A stretch of DNA of 54,637 nt, taken from contig NZ_BMVJ01000007.1 of NCBI RefSeq assembly GCF_014650655.1, forward strand, positions 287,720-342,356, written 5' to 3'. Shown one piece after another: positions 47,331 to 54,637 of this stretch (positions within the stretch are counted from its first letter, which is position 1; the number at the start of each line of letters is the position of its first letter). Under the pieces are notes generated by a model. It searched no databases. It was not told the origin of the DNA and worked only from the letters and a program-made list of their open reading frames with translations. The translations under genes and the position numbers were made by a program. Source of the DNA: Streptomyces anandii JCM 4720 (GTDB lineage Bacteria; Actinomycetota; Actinomycetes; Streptomycetales; Streptomycetaceae).

Positions 47331-49010
47331 ATGCGACTCGTCGTCAACGAACCGGCCGGGCGGACGGACCGTCCCTACGCCCGGCGCTGGTGGGCGCTGC
47401 TCGTGCTCTGCCTGAGCCTGCTGATCATCGTGATGGCCAACACCGCCCTCACCGTCGCCGCGCCCGACATGACCCGCGACCTCGGGCTGTCCGGCGCCGA
47501 CCTCCAGTGGGTGATCGACGGCTACACCGTGCCGTACGCGGCGCTGATGCTGCTGCTCGGCGCGATCGGCGACAAGTACAGCCGGCGCGGCGCGCTCGTC
47601 CTCGGGCTGGTGGTGTTCGGCGGCGGGGCCGTCTTCGGATACCTGGCGGACAGCGCGGCGACCGTGATCGCGGCCCGCGCGGTGATGGGCGTCGGCGCCG
47701 CGCTGATCATGCCGGCCACCCTCTCGCTGCTCGCCGCCACCTTCCCGCGCGCCGAACGCGCCCGTGCGATCACCCTGTGGACCGCCACCGCGGGCCTCGC
47801 GATCGCGGCCGGCCCGGTCGTCGCCGGCGCGCTGCTGAGGAACCACGGCTGGGCCTCGACGTTCCTGATCAACGTGCCGATCGCCGCGGTCGCCCTGGTC
47901 GCCGCCCTCGTCCTGGTCCCGCCGTCCCGGGCCGGCCACCACGACCGCATCGACCACGTCGGCGGCCTGCTCTCCGTCCTCTGGACCGGCTCCCTCGTCT
48001 ACATGATCATCGAGGGCCCGCACTTCGGCTGGGACACCAAGGCGGTCACCGCCGCCGCCGTCGCGGGCGCGGGCCTCGTCGCCTTCGTCCTGTGGGAACT
48101 GCGCCACCCGCGCCCCATCCTCGACGTGCGCCGTTTCGCCGGCCGCCGCTTCGCCGGTTCCAACCTCGCCGTCGCCCTGTTCTTCCTGGCCGTCTTCGGC
48201 GCCTTCTACTACCTCACCCAGCACCTGCAGTTCGTCCTCGGCTATGACGCCCTCGCCACCGGCCTGCGCATGCTGCCCCTGGCCGGCGCGGTCTTCGCCG
48301 GCTCCGCGCTCACCGGCTACCTCACCCCGCGCGTCGGCATGAAGTGGACCGTCACCGCCGGCATGGTCGGCGGCACCGCCGCCCTCGCCCTGCTCACCCG
48401 GGTCGACGGCTCCTCCTCCTACGGCGACTTCGTGGCGCCGCTGGTGATCCTCGGCCTCGCGATCGGCCTCGCCCTCTCGCCCTGCACCGACGCGATCATG
48501 GGGGCCTTCCCCGAGTCCGAACTGGGCGTGGGCGGCGCGGTCAACGACACCTCGCTGGAGCTCGGCGGCTCGCTCGGCATCGCGATCCTCGGCTCGCTGC
48601 TGTCGACCTCCTACTCCCGCCACCTCTCCGACGCCACCGCCGGCAGCGGGCTCCCCGCGGGCGCCCTGTCCACCGCCCAGGACTCGGTGGGCGCCGGATA
48701 CGCCGTCGCCCAGGGCATCGGAGTCAAGGCCCGCCAGCTCGCCGAGCAGGCCGCCCACACCGGCGACCCCCAGCGGGCCGCCCGGCTCAAGGAGCAGGCC
48801 GGGCAGCTCACCGAGGGCGCCCACCACATGAAGGACGCCGTCGGCTCGTCCTTCGCGGACGCGGTGGCCCACACCAGCCTGGTCGGCGCCGTGATCCTGG
48901 GCGTCGGCACGCTCGCCGTCGCCCTGCTGCTGCCGCGCGGCACCGCCACGGGGCCGGAGCCCGAGACGGCCGGGGAACAGCTGGAGCTGGTGGGCAGCGC
49001 GGCGAACTGA
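47331..49010 (+). CDS. MFS drug transporter, DHA2 family (14 membrane helices)
   Basis: 559 residues from the ATG at 47331 behind GAGGAAGG. Typical EmrB/QacA architecture: PYARRWWALLVLCLSLLIIVMANTALTVAAPDMTRDLGLSGADLQWVIDGYTVPYAALMLLLGAIGDKYSRRGALVLGLVVF (with motif D1-like DGYTVPYA and motif A GAIGDKYSRRGAL), motif C-like GLAIAAGPVVAGALL, about 14 hydrophobic segments overall. A hydrophilic loop near the C-terminus (about 450-520) precedes the last helix. It is divergent from the TetR gene with multiple operators. Substrate: probably a hydrophobic antibiotic or dye. Confidence 0.94.
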   Translation: MRLVVNEPAGRTDRPYARRWWALLVLCLSLLIIVMANTALTVAAPDMTRDLGLSGADLQWVIDGYTVPYAALMLLLGAIGDKYSRRGALVLGLVVFGGGAVFGYLADSAATVIAARAVMGVGAALIMPATLSLLAATFPRAERARAITLWTATAGLAIAAGPVVAGALLRNHGWASTFLINVPIAAVALVAALVLVPPSRAGHHDRIDHVGGLLSVLWTGSLVYMIIEGPHFGWDTKAVTAAAVAGAGLVAFVLWELRHPRPILDVRRFAGRRFAGSNLAVALFFLAVFGAFYYLTQHLQFVLGYDALATGLRMLPLAGAVFAGSALTGYLTPRVGMKWTVTAGMVGGTAALALLTRVDGSSSYGDFVAPLVILGLAIGLALSPCTDAIMGAFPESELGVGGAVNDTSLELGGSLGIAILGSLLSTSYSRHLSDATAGSGLPAGALSTAQDSVGAGYAVAQGIGVKARQLAEQAAHTGDPQRAARLKEQAGQLTEGAHHMKDAVGSSFADAVAHTSLVGAVILGVGTLAVALLLPRGTATGPEPETAGEQLELVGSAAN

Positions 49011-49106
49011 AACGCGCCGTCCGTCGTCTCTTACCGCGACGCACTACCGTGCCGTGCCGGAACGACCGGCGCGGCACGGCCGCAGGCACGTATGGAGGCA
49101 CGGGGG

Positions 49107-49871
49107 ATGGCGATCGACTGGGACAGGCGCACCTGCGCGCGCAAGGGGCACGTGACCTACGCCCCCGACGACCCCCGGCTGCGCATCAGGCTGCACGCCG
49201 ACACCGCCCTCGGCGAGGTCTGGCGCTGCCTGCGCTGCGGGGACTTCGTGCTCGGCGAGCCGCACGGCTCGGGGCCCGCGCAGGACGCCCCGCTGGTGCC
49301 GCGCGGCAAGGTGCTGCGCGACCTGTTCATCCTGCGCTTCCTCGCGCTGGAGCGGGCCGTGCGCGGGGTGTTCATCGTGCTGGTCGCCATCGCGGTGTGG
49401 CGGTTCAGCAACAGCCAGGACGCGGTACGGCGGCTGTTCAACGAGTACCTCGACGTCTTCCGCCCCGTCTTCCGCCACTTCCACTACGACCTCGACCACT
49501 CGCCGGTCGTCGGCACCATCCAGAAGACCTTCGGCTACAAGCACTCCACCCTCCTCCTGGTCGCCTCCCTGCTGCTCGCCTACGCGCTGGTGGAGCTGAT
49601 CGAGGCGGTCGGCCTGTGGTACGCCAAGCGCTGGGCCGAGTACCTCACGGTGGTCGCCACCGCCGCCTTCCTGCCGCTGGAGATCTACGAACTCACCGAG
49701 CACATCAGCCCGGTGAAGATCACCACCCTGGTCCTGAACATCCTCGCCGTCCTCTACATCGCCCTCGCCAAGCGCCTGTTCGGCCTGCGCGGGGGGCGCA
49801 AAGCCTTCGAGGAGGAGCGCCACAGCGCCTCCCTGCTGGAGGTGGAGGAGTCGGCGGGCGTGCTGGTCTGA
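49107..49871 (+). CDS. DUF2127-family membrane protein
   Basis: 254 residues from the ATG at 49107 with GGAGGCACGGGGG upstream. The hydrophilic N-terminus MAIDWDRRTCARKGHVTYAPDDPRLRIRLHADTALGEVWRCLRCGDFVLGEPHG has CARKGH and CLRCGD, a plausible zinc ribbon-like site. The membrane part is the DUF2127 domain: LRFLALERAVRGVFIVLVAIAVWRF, HSTLLLVASLLLAYALVELIEAVGLWYAKRWAEYLTVVATAAFLPLEIYEL and ITTLVLNILAVLYIALAKRLFGLR. Function unknown. The combination of N-terminal Cys motif and DUF2127 may be typical of actinomycete members. It stands 97 bp after the MFS gene. Confidence 0.87.
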   Translation: MAIDWDRRTCARKGHVTYAPDDPRLRIRLHADTALGEVWRCLRCGDFVLGEPHGSGPAQDAPLVPRGKVLRDLFILRFLALERAVRGVFIVLVAIAVWRFSNSQDAVRRLFNEYLDVFRPVFRHFHYDLDHSPVVGTIQKTFGYKHSTLLLVASLLLAYALVELIEAVGLWYAKRWAEYLTVVATAAFLPLEIYELTEHISPVKITTLVLNILAVLYIALAKRLFGLRGGRKAFEEERHSASLLEVEESAGVLV

Positions 49872-49880
49872 AGCCGGCGC

Positions 49881-49911
49881 TTGCCCTGACGTCCGCGTCA
49901 AGGCCTACCGT
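49881..49911 (+). promoter_or_regulatory. MerR-type promoter with 19-bp spacer
   Basis: TTGCCC (49881-49886) and TACCGT (49906-49911) are separated by 19 bp, and CCCTGACG / CGTCAAGG (49884-49903, one mismatch) form an inverted repeat in the spacer. This is the hallmark arrangement of promoters remodelled by MerR proteins. The start would fall at about 49918-49919, the ATG of merR, so the transcript is leaderless. Confidence 0.65.
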
Positions 49912-49918
49912 CGTACGC

Positions 49919-50347
49919 ATGCGAATCGGCGAGCTGGCCGAACGGGCCGGGACCACGACGCGGGCGCTGCGGTACTACGAGTCGCGGGGCCTGCTGCCCG
50001 CGCGGCGCGACGCGCACGGGCACCGCACGTACGACGAGCGCGACCTGCGGCTGCTGGCGCAGATCAGGACGCTGCGGGACTTCGGGTTCGACCTGGAGGA
50101 GACCCGGCCCTTCGTGGAGTGCCTGCGCGCCGGGCACCCGGAGGGCGACTCGTGCCCCGCCTCGCTCCAGGTCTACCGGCGCAAGCTCCAGGAGCTGGAC
50201 GTGCTGATCGGCGAGCTGGGCGCGGTGCGGGCGCAGGTCGGCCTCCAGCTGGAGCGGGCCGAGCGGGCGCGGGCCGAGCTGGCCGCCGAGTCGCTGGTTC
50301 CGGGGGGCCCGGAACCCGTGTGCGAGCTGGGAGGGCGGGAGCTGTGA
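49919..50347 (+). CDS. MerR-family transcriptional regulator
   Basis: 142 residues. N-terminal MerR HTH: MRIGELAERAGTTTRALRYYESRGLLPARRDAHGHRTYDERDLRLLAQIRTLRDFGFDLEETRPFVECL, followed by a dimer helix QVYRRKLQELDVLIGELGAVRAQVGLQLERAERAR. Cys residues occur at VECLRAGHPEGDSC and near the C-terminus (PVCELG), so a redox or metal signal is possible. The spacing between them does not match SoxR. The gene is overlapped by the thioredoxin gene (GTGA), suggesting that the regulator controls thioredoxin supply. Confidence 0.92.
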   Translation: MRIGELAERAGTTTRALRYYESRGLLPARRDAHGHRTYDERDLRLLAQIRTLRDFGFDLEETRPFVECLRAGHPEGDSCPASLQVYRRKLQELDVLIGELGAVRAQVGLQLERAERARAELAAESLVPGGPEPVCELGGREL

Positions 50348-50676
50348 TCAGGGCGAGCGGTGTGGACGAGGTGACCGACGCGGACTTCGGGGACCGGGTG
50401 CTGGGCTCGGACCTGCCGGTGCTGGTGGAGTTCACCGCCGACTGGTGTCCGCCGTGCCGGCAGATGGGGCCGGTGCTCAGCGCCCTGGCCGCCGAGGAGG
50501 GGGACCGGCTGAGGGTGGTCCAGCTGGACGTGGACACCAGCCCGGAGACGACCAACGCCTACAAGGTGCTGTCGATGCCGACCTTCATGGTGTTCCGGGA
50601 CGGTGAGCCGGTGCGCTCGATGGTGGGCGCGCGGCCGAAGCGGCGGCTGCTGGAGGAGCTCTCCGACGTGCTCTGA
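50344..50676 (+). CDS. Thioredoxin
   Basis: 110 residues, GTG start overlapping the merR stop. A single thioredoxin fold: GVDEVTDADFGDRVLGSDLPVLVEFTADWCPPCRQMGPVLSALAAEEGDRLRVVQLDVDTSPETTNAYKVLSMPTFMVFRDGEPVRSMVGARPKRRLLEELSDVL. The redox centre is C-P-P-C rather than the more common C-G-P-C, which should shift its redox potential, and the cis-Pro in SMPTF is conserved. It is cotranscribed with merR and terminated by a strong hairpin. It is one of two thioredoxin-fold genes in the window. Confidence 0.95.
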   Translation: MIRASGVDEVTDADFGDRVLGSDLPVLVEFTADWCPPCRQMGPVLSALAAEEGDRLRVVQLDVDTSPETTNAYKVLSMPTFMVFRDGEPVRSMVGARPKRRLLEELSDVL

Positions 50677-50690
50677 GCCGGAATGCCGAA

Positions 50691-50726
50691 AGAAATCCCC
50701 CGGACGATTGCGTCCGGGGGATTTCT
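50691..50726. terminator. merR-trx terminator
   Basis: AGAAATCCCCCGGACG (50691-50706) and CGTCCGGGGGATTTCT (50711-50726) pair perfectly over 16 bp around ATTG, 14 bp after the thioredoxin stop. Confidence 0.85.
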
Positions 50727-50812
50727 CTGCGTATATTCGGTGGTTCGCGACTTCCGGTAAATCGGGTCGCAAAGAAGCTCAGTGAGCACAGTATATCCGG
50801 GCGGGAGCGGAA

Positions 50813-53065
50813 TTGTCAAACACCGAATTCACGGACCGCGAATTGCGGCGTGAGCAGGAATTCATCGACGGCCTGTACGCGCGCGTGGACGTCCTGCGCG
50901 GTGACACCGAGGCCGGCGTGAGCGACGCCCTCGCGCAGGGCAGCACGCCCATGCAGGCCCGGCTGGAGCGGGACATCATGGTGGCCGAGCGCTCCGGGCT
51001 GCTCGCCGCGCTGAACGCGGTGGACGGCTCGCTCTGCTTCGGCCGGATCGACCTCGCCGACGGCACCACCCACCACATCGGGCGCATCGGCCTGCGCGCC
51101 GACGACACCGAGCGCACACCCGTGCTCATCGACTGGCGGGCGGACGTCGCCCGCCCCTTCTACCTGGCCACCGGGCACACCCCGATGGGCCTCACCCGAC
51201 GCCGGCACATCGCCACCGAGGGCCGCCGGGTCACCTCCCTGCACGACGAGATCCTCGACCTCGGCGACGCCACCCGCACCGGCCACGAGGACCCCACGGG
51301 GGACGCCGTGCTGCTGGCCGCGCTGAACTCCGCGCGCACCGGCCGCATGGGCGACATCGTGCGGACCATCCAGGCCGAGCAGGACGAGATCATCCGCGCG
51401 CCGCACCGCGGGGTGCTGGTGGTCGAGGGCGGCCCGGGCACCGGCAAGACGGCCGTCGCCCTGCACCGGGCGGCCTACCTCCTCTACGAGCACCGGGAAC
51501 TGCTCGCCCGGCGTGCCGTGCTCATCGTCGGCCCCAACCCCGCCTTCCTCGGCTACATCGGCGAGGTGCTGCCCTCCCTCGGCGAGACCGGCGTGCTGCT
51601 GGCGACCGTGGGCGAGTTGTTCCCCGGCGTGCGGGCCACGGCCGCCGACACCCCGGAGGCGGCCGCCGTGAAGGGCCGAGCCGCCATGGCAGGCGTGCTC
51701 GCCGAGGCCGTACGGGACCGGCAGGCGCTGCCCGACCCGGTGATCGCCATCGAGCACGACCGCGAGGTGCTGATGCTCGACGACGGGCTGGTGGGCGTGG
51801 CCCGCGAGCGCACCCGGGCGGCGAAGCTGCCGCACAACGCGGCCCGCGAGCACTTCGAGGGCCACATCCTCAACACCCTCACCGACATGGTCGCCGAGCG
51901 CATCGGCACCGACCCCTACGACGGCTCCAACCTCCTCGGCGCCGGCGACATCACCCAGATCCGCGACGAACTCGCCGAGAACCCCGAGGTCTGGTCCGCC
52001 ATCGACCAGCTGTGGCCGAGGCTCACCCCCGAGCGCCTGGTCGCCGACTTCCTCGCGGACCCGTACGGATACGTCAGCGACGAGGACGCCGCCGCGATCC
52101 GCCGCCCGGTGACCCGGGCCTGGACCGTCGCGGACGTGCCCCTGCTCGACGAGGCCGCCGAACTGCTCGGCGAGGACGACCGGGTGACCCGGGCCCGCGC
52201 CGAACGCGAACACGAGACCCAGGTCGCGTACGCGCAGGGCGTGCTGGACGTGTCCTACGCGTCCCGGACCTACGAGTTCGAGGACAAGGACGACGAGGAC
52301 AGCGAGGTGCTGTCCGCGCACGACATCATCGACGCCGAGCGGTTCGCCGAGCGCCAGGAGGAGGCCGATCACCGCAGCGCCGCCGAGCGCGCGGCCGCCG
52401 ACCGCACCTGGGCGTTCGGGCACATCATCGTCGACGAGGCGCAGGAGCTGTCCCCGATGGCGTGGCGGCTGCTGATGCGGCGCTCGCCGACCCGCTCGAT
52501 GACCCTGGTCGGCGACCCCGCGCAGACCGCCGAGGCGGGCGGCGTCGGCTCCTGGGCGGGGATCCTCGAGCCGTATGTCGAGGACCGCTGGGAGCACACC
52601 CGCCTGGGCGTCAACTACCGCACCCCGGCCGAGATCATGGAGGTCGCCGCGGCCGTGGTCCGCGCCGAGGACCCCGCCTTCGAGCCGCCGAGTTCGGTGC
52701 GCTCCACGGGCGAACGGCCCTGGGCCCGCGCCACCGACGACCTGCCCGGCGCGGTCGCGAAGGCCGTCGCCGAACTCACCCCTGACGAGGGCCGGCTCGC
52801 GGTCATCGCCCCGCGCGACCTGCACCGCCGCCTCGCCGCCCGCCTGGACGGGGTCACGGCCGGCGCCGAGCCCGACCTGACGCGCACGGTCGTGCTCCTC
52901 GACCCGCGCCAGGCCAAGGGCCTGGAGTTCGACTCCGTCCTGGTCGTCGAGCCCGCCCGTTACGGCACCAGCGACCTCTACGTGGCCCTCACCCGGGCCA
53001 CGCAGCGGCTCGGCGTCCTCCACACGGGGGCGCTGCCCCGGGCGATGGCGGACGCCCTGGCCTGA
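50813..53065 (+). CDS. helR: HelD/HelR-type RNA polymerase-associated ATPase
   Basis: 750 residues, TTG start at 50813 with GGGAG upstream; no better in-frame start. The N-terminal helical region (REQEFIDGLYARVDVLRGDTEAGVSDALAQGSTPMQARLERDIMVAERSGLLAAL) corresponds to the secondary-channel arm. The UvrD/PcrA-like ATPase has Walker A VEGGPGTGKTAVALHRAAYLLYEHR (near 205), Walker B HIIVDEAQELSPMAWRLLMRR, GDPAQTAEAG and VNYRTPAEIM. The acidic/charged segment EFEDKDDEDSEVLSAHDIIDAERFAERQEE lies in the middle. The HelR subgroup of actinobacteria frees RNA polymerase from DNA and rifamycins. No RAE palindrome (GGGGCTTGC...) is seen upstream. Confidence 0.85.
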   Translation: MSNTEFTDRELRREQEFIDGLYARVDVLRGDTEAGVSDALAQGSTPMQARLERDIMVAERSGLLAALNAVDGSLCFGRIDLADGTTHHIGRIGLRADDTERTPVLIDWRADVARPFYLATGHTPMGLTRRRHIATEGRRVTSLHDEILDLGDATRTGHEDPTGDAVLLAALNSARTGRMGDIVRTIQAEQDEIIRAPHRGVLVVEGGPGTGKTAVALHRAAYLLYEHRELLARRAVLIVGPNPAFLGYIGEVLPSLGETGVLLATVGELFPGVRATAADTPEAAAVKGRAAMAGVLAEAVRDRQALPDPVIAIEHDREVLMLDDGLVGVARERTRAAKLPHNAAREHFEGHILNTLTDMVAERIGTDPYDGSNLLGAGDITQIRDELAENPEVWSAIDQLWPRLTPERLVADFLADPYGYVSDEDAAAIRRPVTRAWTVADVPLLDEAAELLGEDDRVTRARAEREHETQVAYAQGVLDVSYASRTYEFEDKDDEDSEVLSAHDIIDAERFAERQEEADHRSAAERAAADRTWAFGHIIVDEAQELSPMAWRLLMRRSPTRSMTLVGDPAQTAEAGGVGSWAGILEPYVEDRWEHTRLGVNYRTPAEIMEVAAAVVRAEDPAFEPPSSVRSTGERPWARATDDLPGAVAKAVAELTPDEGRLAVIAPRDLHRRLAARLDGVTAGAEPDLTRTVVLLDPRQAKGLEFDSVLVVEPARYGTSDLYVALTRATQRLGVLHTGALPRAMADALA

Positions 53066-53095
53066 CGCGGCGACCGGCCGCGCCGCCCGCGGGTC

Positions 53096-53186
53096 AGGGC
53101 CTTTCTTCCGGATCAGGCCGGCGCCGAGTTACCTCGCCTGCGTGCCAGACCCCGCGACCGGCGGCAAGATCCCGAAGAAAGGCCCT
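53096..53186. repeat. Long inverted repeat overlapping the glgB stop
   Basis: AGGGCCTTTCTTCCGGATC (53096-53114) matches the reverse complement of 53168-53186 with one mismatch, 19-base arms and a 53-base loop. The right arm overlaps the glgB TAG (53185-53187). It lies between convergent helR and glgB and may act as a two-way terminator. Confidence 0.7.
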
Positions 53187-54637
53187 AGGCCGGCCTGAGC
53201 CACACCGTCGCCAGCGGCGGCAGGGTCAGCCGGATGCTCGCGGGCCGGCCGTGCCGGTGCTGCGGCTCCGGCTTGACCGGGTCCGGGTGCACCACGTCGC
53301 TGCCGCCGTAGCGGCCCGCGTCGGTGTTCAGCACCTCCAGCCACGCGGGCACGTCGTCGGGGACGCCGATCCGGTAGTCCGGGCGGACCACCGGGGCGAA
53401 GTGGGACACCGCCAGCAGCGGGGTGCCGTCGGCGTCGCGGCGCAGGAACGCGAACACGTTGTCGTCCGCCGAGTCCCCGGTGATCCACTCGAAGCCGTCC
53501 GGGTGCACGTCCCGCGTCCACAGCGCCGGGCTCGCGCGGTAGACGGAGTTGAGGTCGCGGACCAGGTCCAGCACGCCCCGGTGGTCGGCGGCGGCGCCGT
53601 AGTTCGGGTCGAGCAGCCACCAGTCCGGGCCGCGGGTCTCGGACCACTCCGCGCCCTGCGCGAACTCCTGCCCCATGAACAGCAGTTGCTTGCCCGGGTG
53701 GGACCACATGTAAGCCAGGTAGGCGCGCAGGTTCGCCCGCTGCTGCCACCAGTCGCCGGGCATCTTCGACACCAGCGAGCCCTTGCCGTGCACCACCTCG
53801 TCGTGGGATATCGGCAGCACGTAGTTCTCGCTGTAGGCGTAGACCATCGAGAACGTCATCTCGCCGTGGTGGTACTTGCGGTGGACCGGGTCCTGGCTCA
53901 TGTACTGGAGCGAGTCGTGCATCCAGCCCATGTTCCACTTCAGCCCGAAGCCGAGGCCGCCGAAGCCGCTCGGGCCCCGGTGGTGGGTGGCCCGGGTGAC
54001 CCCGTCCCAGGCCGTCGACTCCTCCGCCACGGTCACCACGCCCGGCACCCGCCGGTACACGGTCGCGTTCATCTCCTGGAGGAAGGCGACCGCGTCCAGG
54101 TTCTCCCGGCCGCCGTGCTCGTTCGGCGTCCACTGGCCCGGCTCGCGCGAGTAGTCCAGGTAGAGCATCGAGGCCACCGCGTCCACGCGGAGCCCGTCGA
54201 TGTGGAACTCCTCGCACCAGTACAGCGCGTTGGCGACCAGGAAGTTGCGCACCTCGCGGCGCCCGAAGTCGAACTCCAGGGTGCCCCAGTCCGGGTGCGC
54301 CGCCCGCAGCGGATCGGAGTGCTCGTACAGCGGGCGGCCGTCGAACTCGGCCAGCGCCCAGGCGTCCCGCGGGAAGTGCGCCGGCACCCAGTCCATGATC
54401 ACGCCGATGCCCGCTTGGTGCAGCGCGTCGACCAGGTACTTGAAGTCGTCCGGGTCGCCGAGGCGCGCGGTGGGCGCGTAGAAGCCGGTGACCTGGTAGC
54501 CCCAGGAGCCGCCGAAGGGGTGCTCCGCCACCGGCATCAGCTCCACGTGCGTGAAGCCGAGGTCCTTGACGTACGCCGGGAGCTGCTGGGCGAGCTGACG
54601 GTACGTCAGCCCAGGTCGCCAGGAGGGCAGGTGGACC
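53185..54637 (-). CDS. glgB: 1,4-alpha-glucan branching enzyme, N-terminal part beyond the window
   Basis: The window holds about 484 C-terminal residues; the frame is open to the right edge ([60 protein letters not shown]). The enzyme makes alpha-1,6 branches in glycogen. GH13 motifs: [11 protein letters not shown], the nucleophile Asp in [19 protein letters not shown], the acid Glu in [12 protein letters not shown], and [17 protein letters not shown] with the third carboxylate. The C-terminal beta domain ends with [12 protein letters not shown]. Streptomyces carry two glgB loci; gene order suggests this is the first, from memory. Its stop lies in the inverted repeat at 53096-53186. Confidence 0.95.
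   Translation of the reverse strand, partial: VHLPSWRPGLTYRQLAQQLPAYVKDLGFTHVELMPVAEHPFGGSWGYQVTGFYAPTARLGDPDDFKYLVDALHQAGIGVIMDWVPAHFPRDAWALAEFDGRPLYEHSDPLRAAHPDWGTLEFDFGRREVRNFLVANALYWCEEFHIDGLRVDAVASMLYLDYSREPGQWTPNEHGGRENLDAVAFLQEMNATVYRRVPGVVTVAEESTAWDGVTRATHHRGPSGFGGLGFGLKWNMGWMHDSLQYMSQDPVHRKYHHGEMTFSMVYAYSENYVLPISHDEVVHGKGSLVSKMPGDWWQQRANLRAYLAYMWSHPGKQLLFMGQEFAQGAEWSETRGPDWWLLDPNYGAAADHRGVLDLVRDLNSVYRASPALWTRDVHPDGFEWITGDSADDNVFAFLRRDADGTPLLAVSHFAPVVRPDYRIGVPDDVPAWLEVLNTDAGRYGGSDVVHPDPVKPEPQHRHGRPASIRLTLPPLATVWLRPA

Noticed and set aside
50727..50812. Rifamycin-associated element before helR
   Set aside because: The GGGGCTTGC-type palindrome was searched for and is not present; only a looser GCGAC...GTCGC repeat is seen.

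Overview
This window is a piece of a Streptomyces chromosome. It has very high G+C, frequent GTG and TTG starts, start/stop overlaps (GTGA, ATGA, TGATG) and leaderless-looking promoters. It also carries marker genes of the genus: the coiled-coil cytoskeletal pair Scy and FilP, NucS/EndoMS mismatch endonuclease and an HelR/HelD-type RNA polymerase motor. From memory, gene order resembles the S. coelicolor SCO538x-SCO5440 stretch (3-hydroxybutyryl-CoA dehydrogenase through the glycogen branching enzyme); this was not checked against any database. No tRNA, rRNA, IS element, prophage or CRISPR array is visible.

Layout. 1-4 kb: end of a sensor kinase, a secreted protein and a lipoprotein, a PduO-type cobalamin adenosyltransferase, and a DrrAB-like ABC exporter divergent from a TetR regulator. 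4-10 kb: 3-hydroxybutyryl-CoA dehydrogenase behind a LacI-type operator-like palindrome, a STAS protein, a membrane-anchored STAND-like ATPase with a Gly/Ser/Thr repeat tail, NucS and a small conserved protein. 10-14 kb: LLM flavin-type oxidoreductase, a zinc-motif protein and a second ABC exporter whose ATPase has a long Pro/Gly/Gln/Ala tail. 14-19 kb: filP and scy. 19-31 kb: methylmalonyl-CoA epimerase, acetyl-CoA acetyltransferase, MeaB, MarR, three tandem AIM24-family genes, two DUF3817 genes, a thiamine-binding-type protein, an ArsR-like regulator with an MFS exporter, a second MarR and isobutyryl-CoA mutase large subunit. 31-36 kb: TetR, thioredoxin/TPR co-chaperone, a 650-bp palindrome-rich non-coding region and a three-gene envelope locus (DUF6230, DUF6114 and a Ser-rich protein with LEA-like repeats). 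36-42.5 kb: pyk, ackA, pta and pfkA. 42.5-54.6 kb: CitA/DcuS-like two-component system next to a dicarboxylate transporter, TetR with DHA2 MFS pump, DUF2127 protein, MerR with thioredoxin, HelR, and the 5'-truncated glgB at the window edge.

How the genes fit together. Two metabolic themes dominate. One is acyl-CoA and B12-dependent carbon rearrangement: adenosyltransferase, epimerase, thiolase, MeaB, IcmA and 3-hydroxybutyryl-CoA dehydrogenase. These link acetoacetyl/butyryl-CoA to (methyl)malonyl-CoA, the extender units for polyketides. The other is lower glycolysis and acetate overflow (pfkA, pyk, ackA, pta), joined by C4-dicarboxylate uptake and glycogen branching. Polar growth (Scy, FilP), genome maintenance (NucS), transcription protection (HelR) and several local regulator/transporter pairs fill the rest.

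The least explained material is the 32.9-36.2 kb locus (clustered palindromes, a strong hairpin, and DUF6230/DUF6114/LEA-like proteins), the triplicated AIM24 operon, the STAND ATPase with its repeat tail, a 110-nt multi-stem structure at 25.7 kb, and a set of well-formed candidate operators beside regulators.
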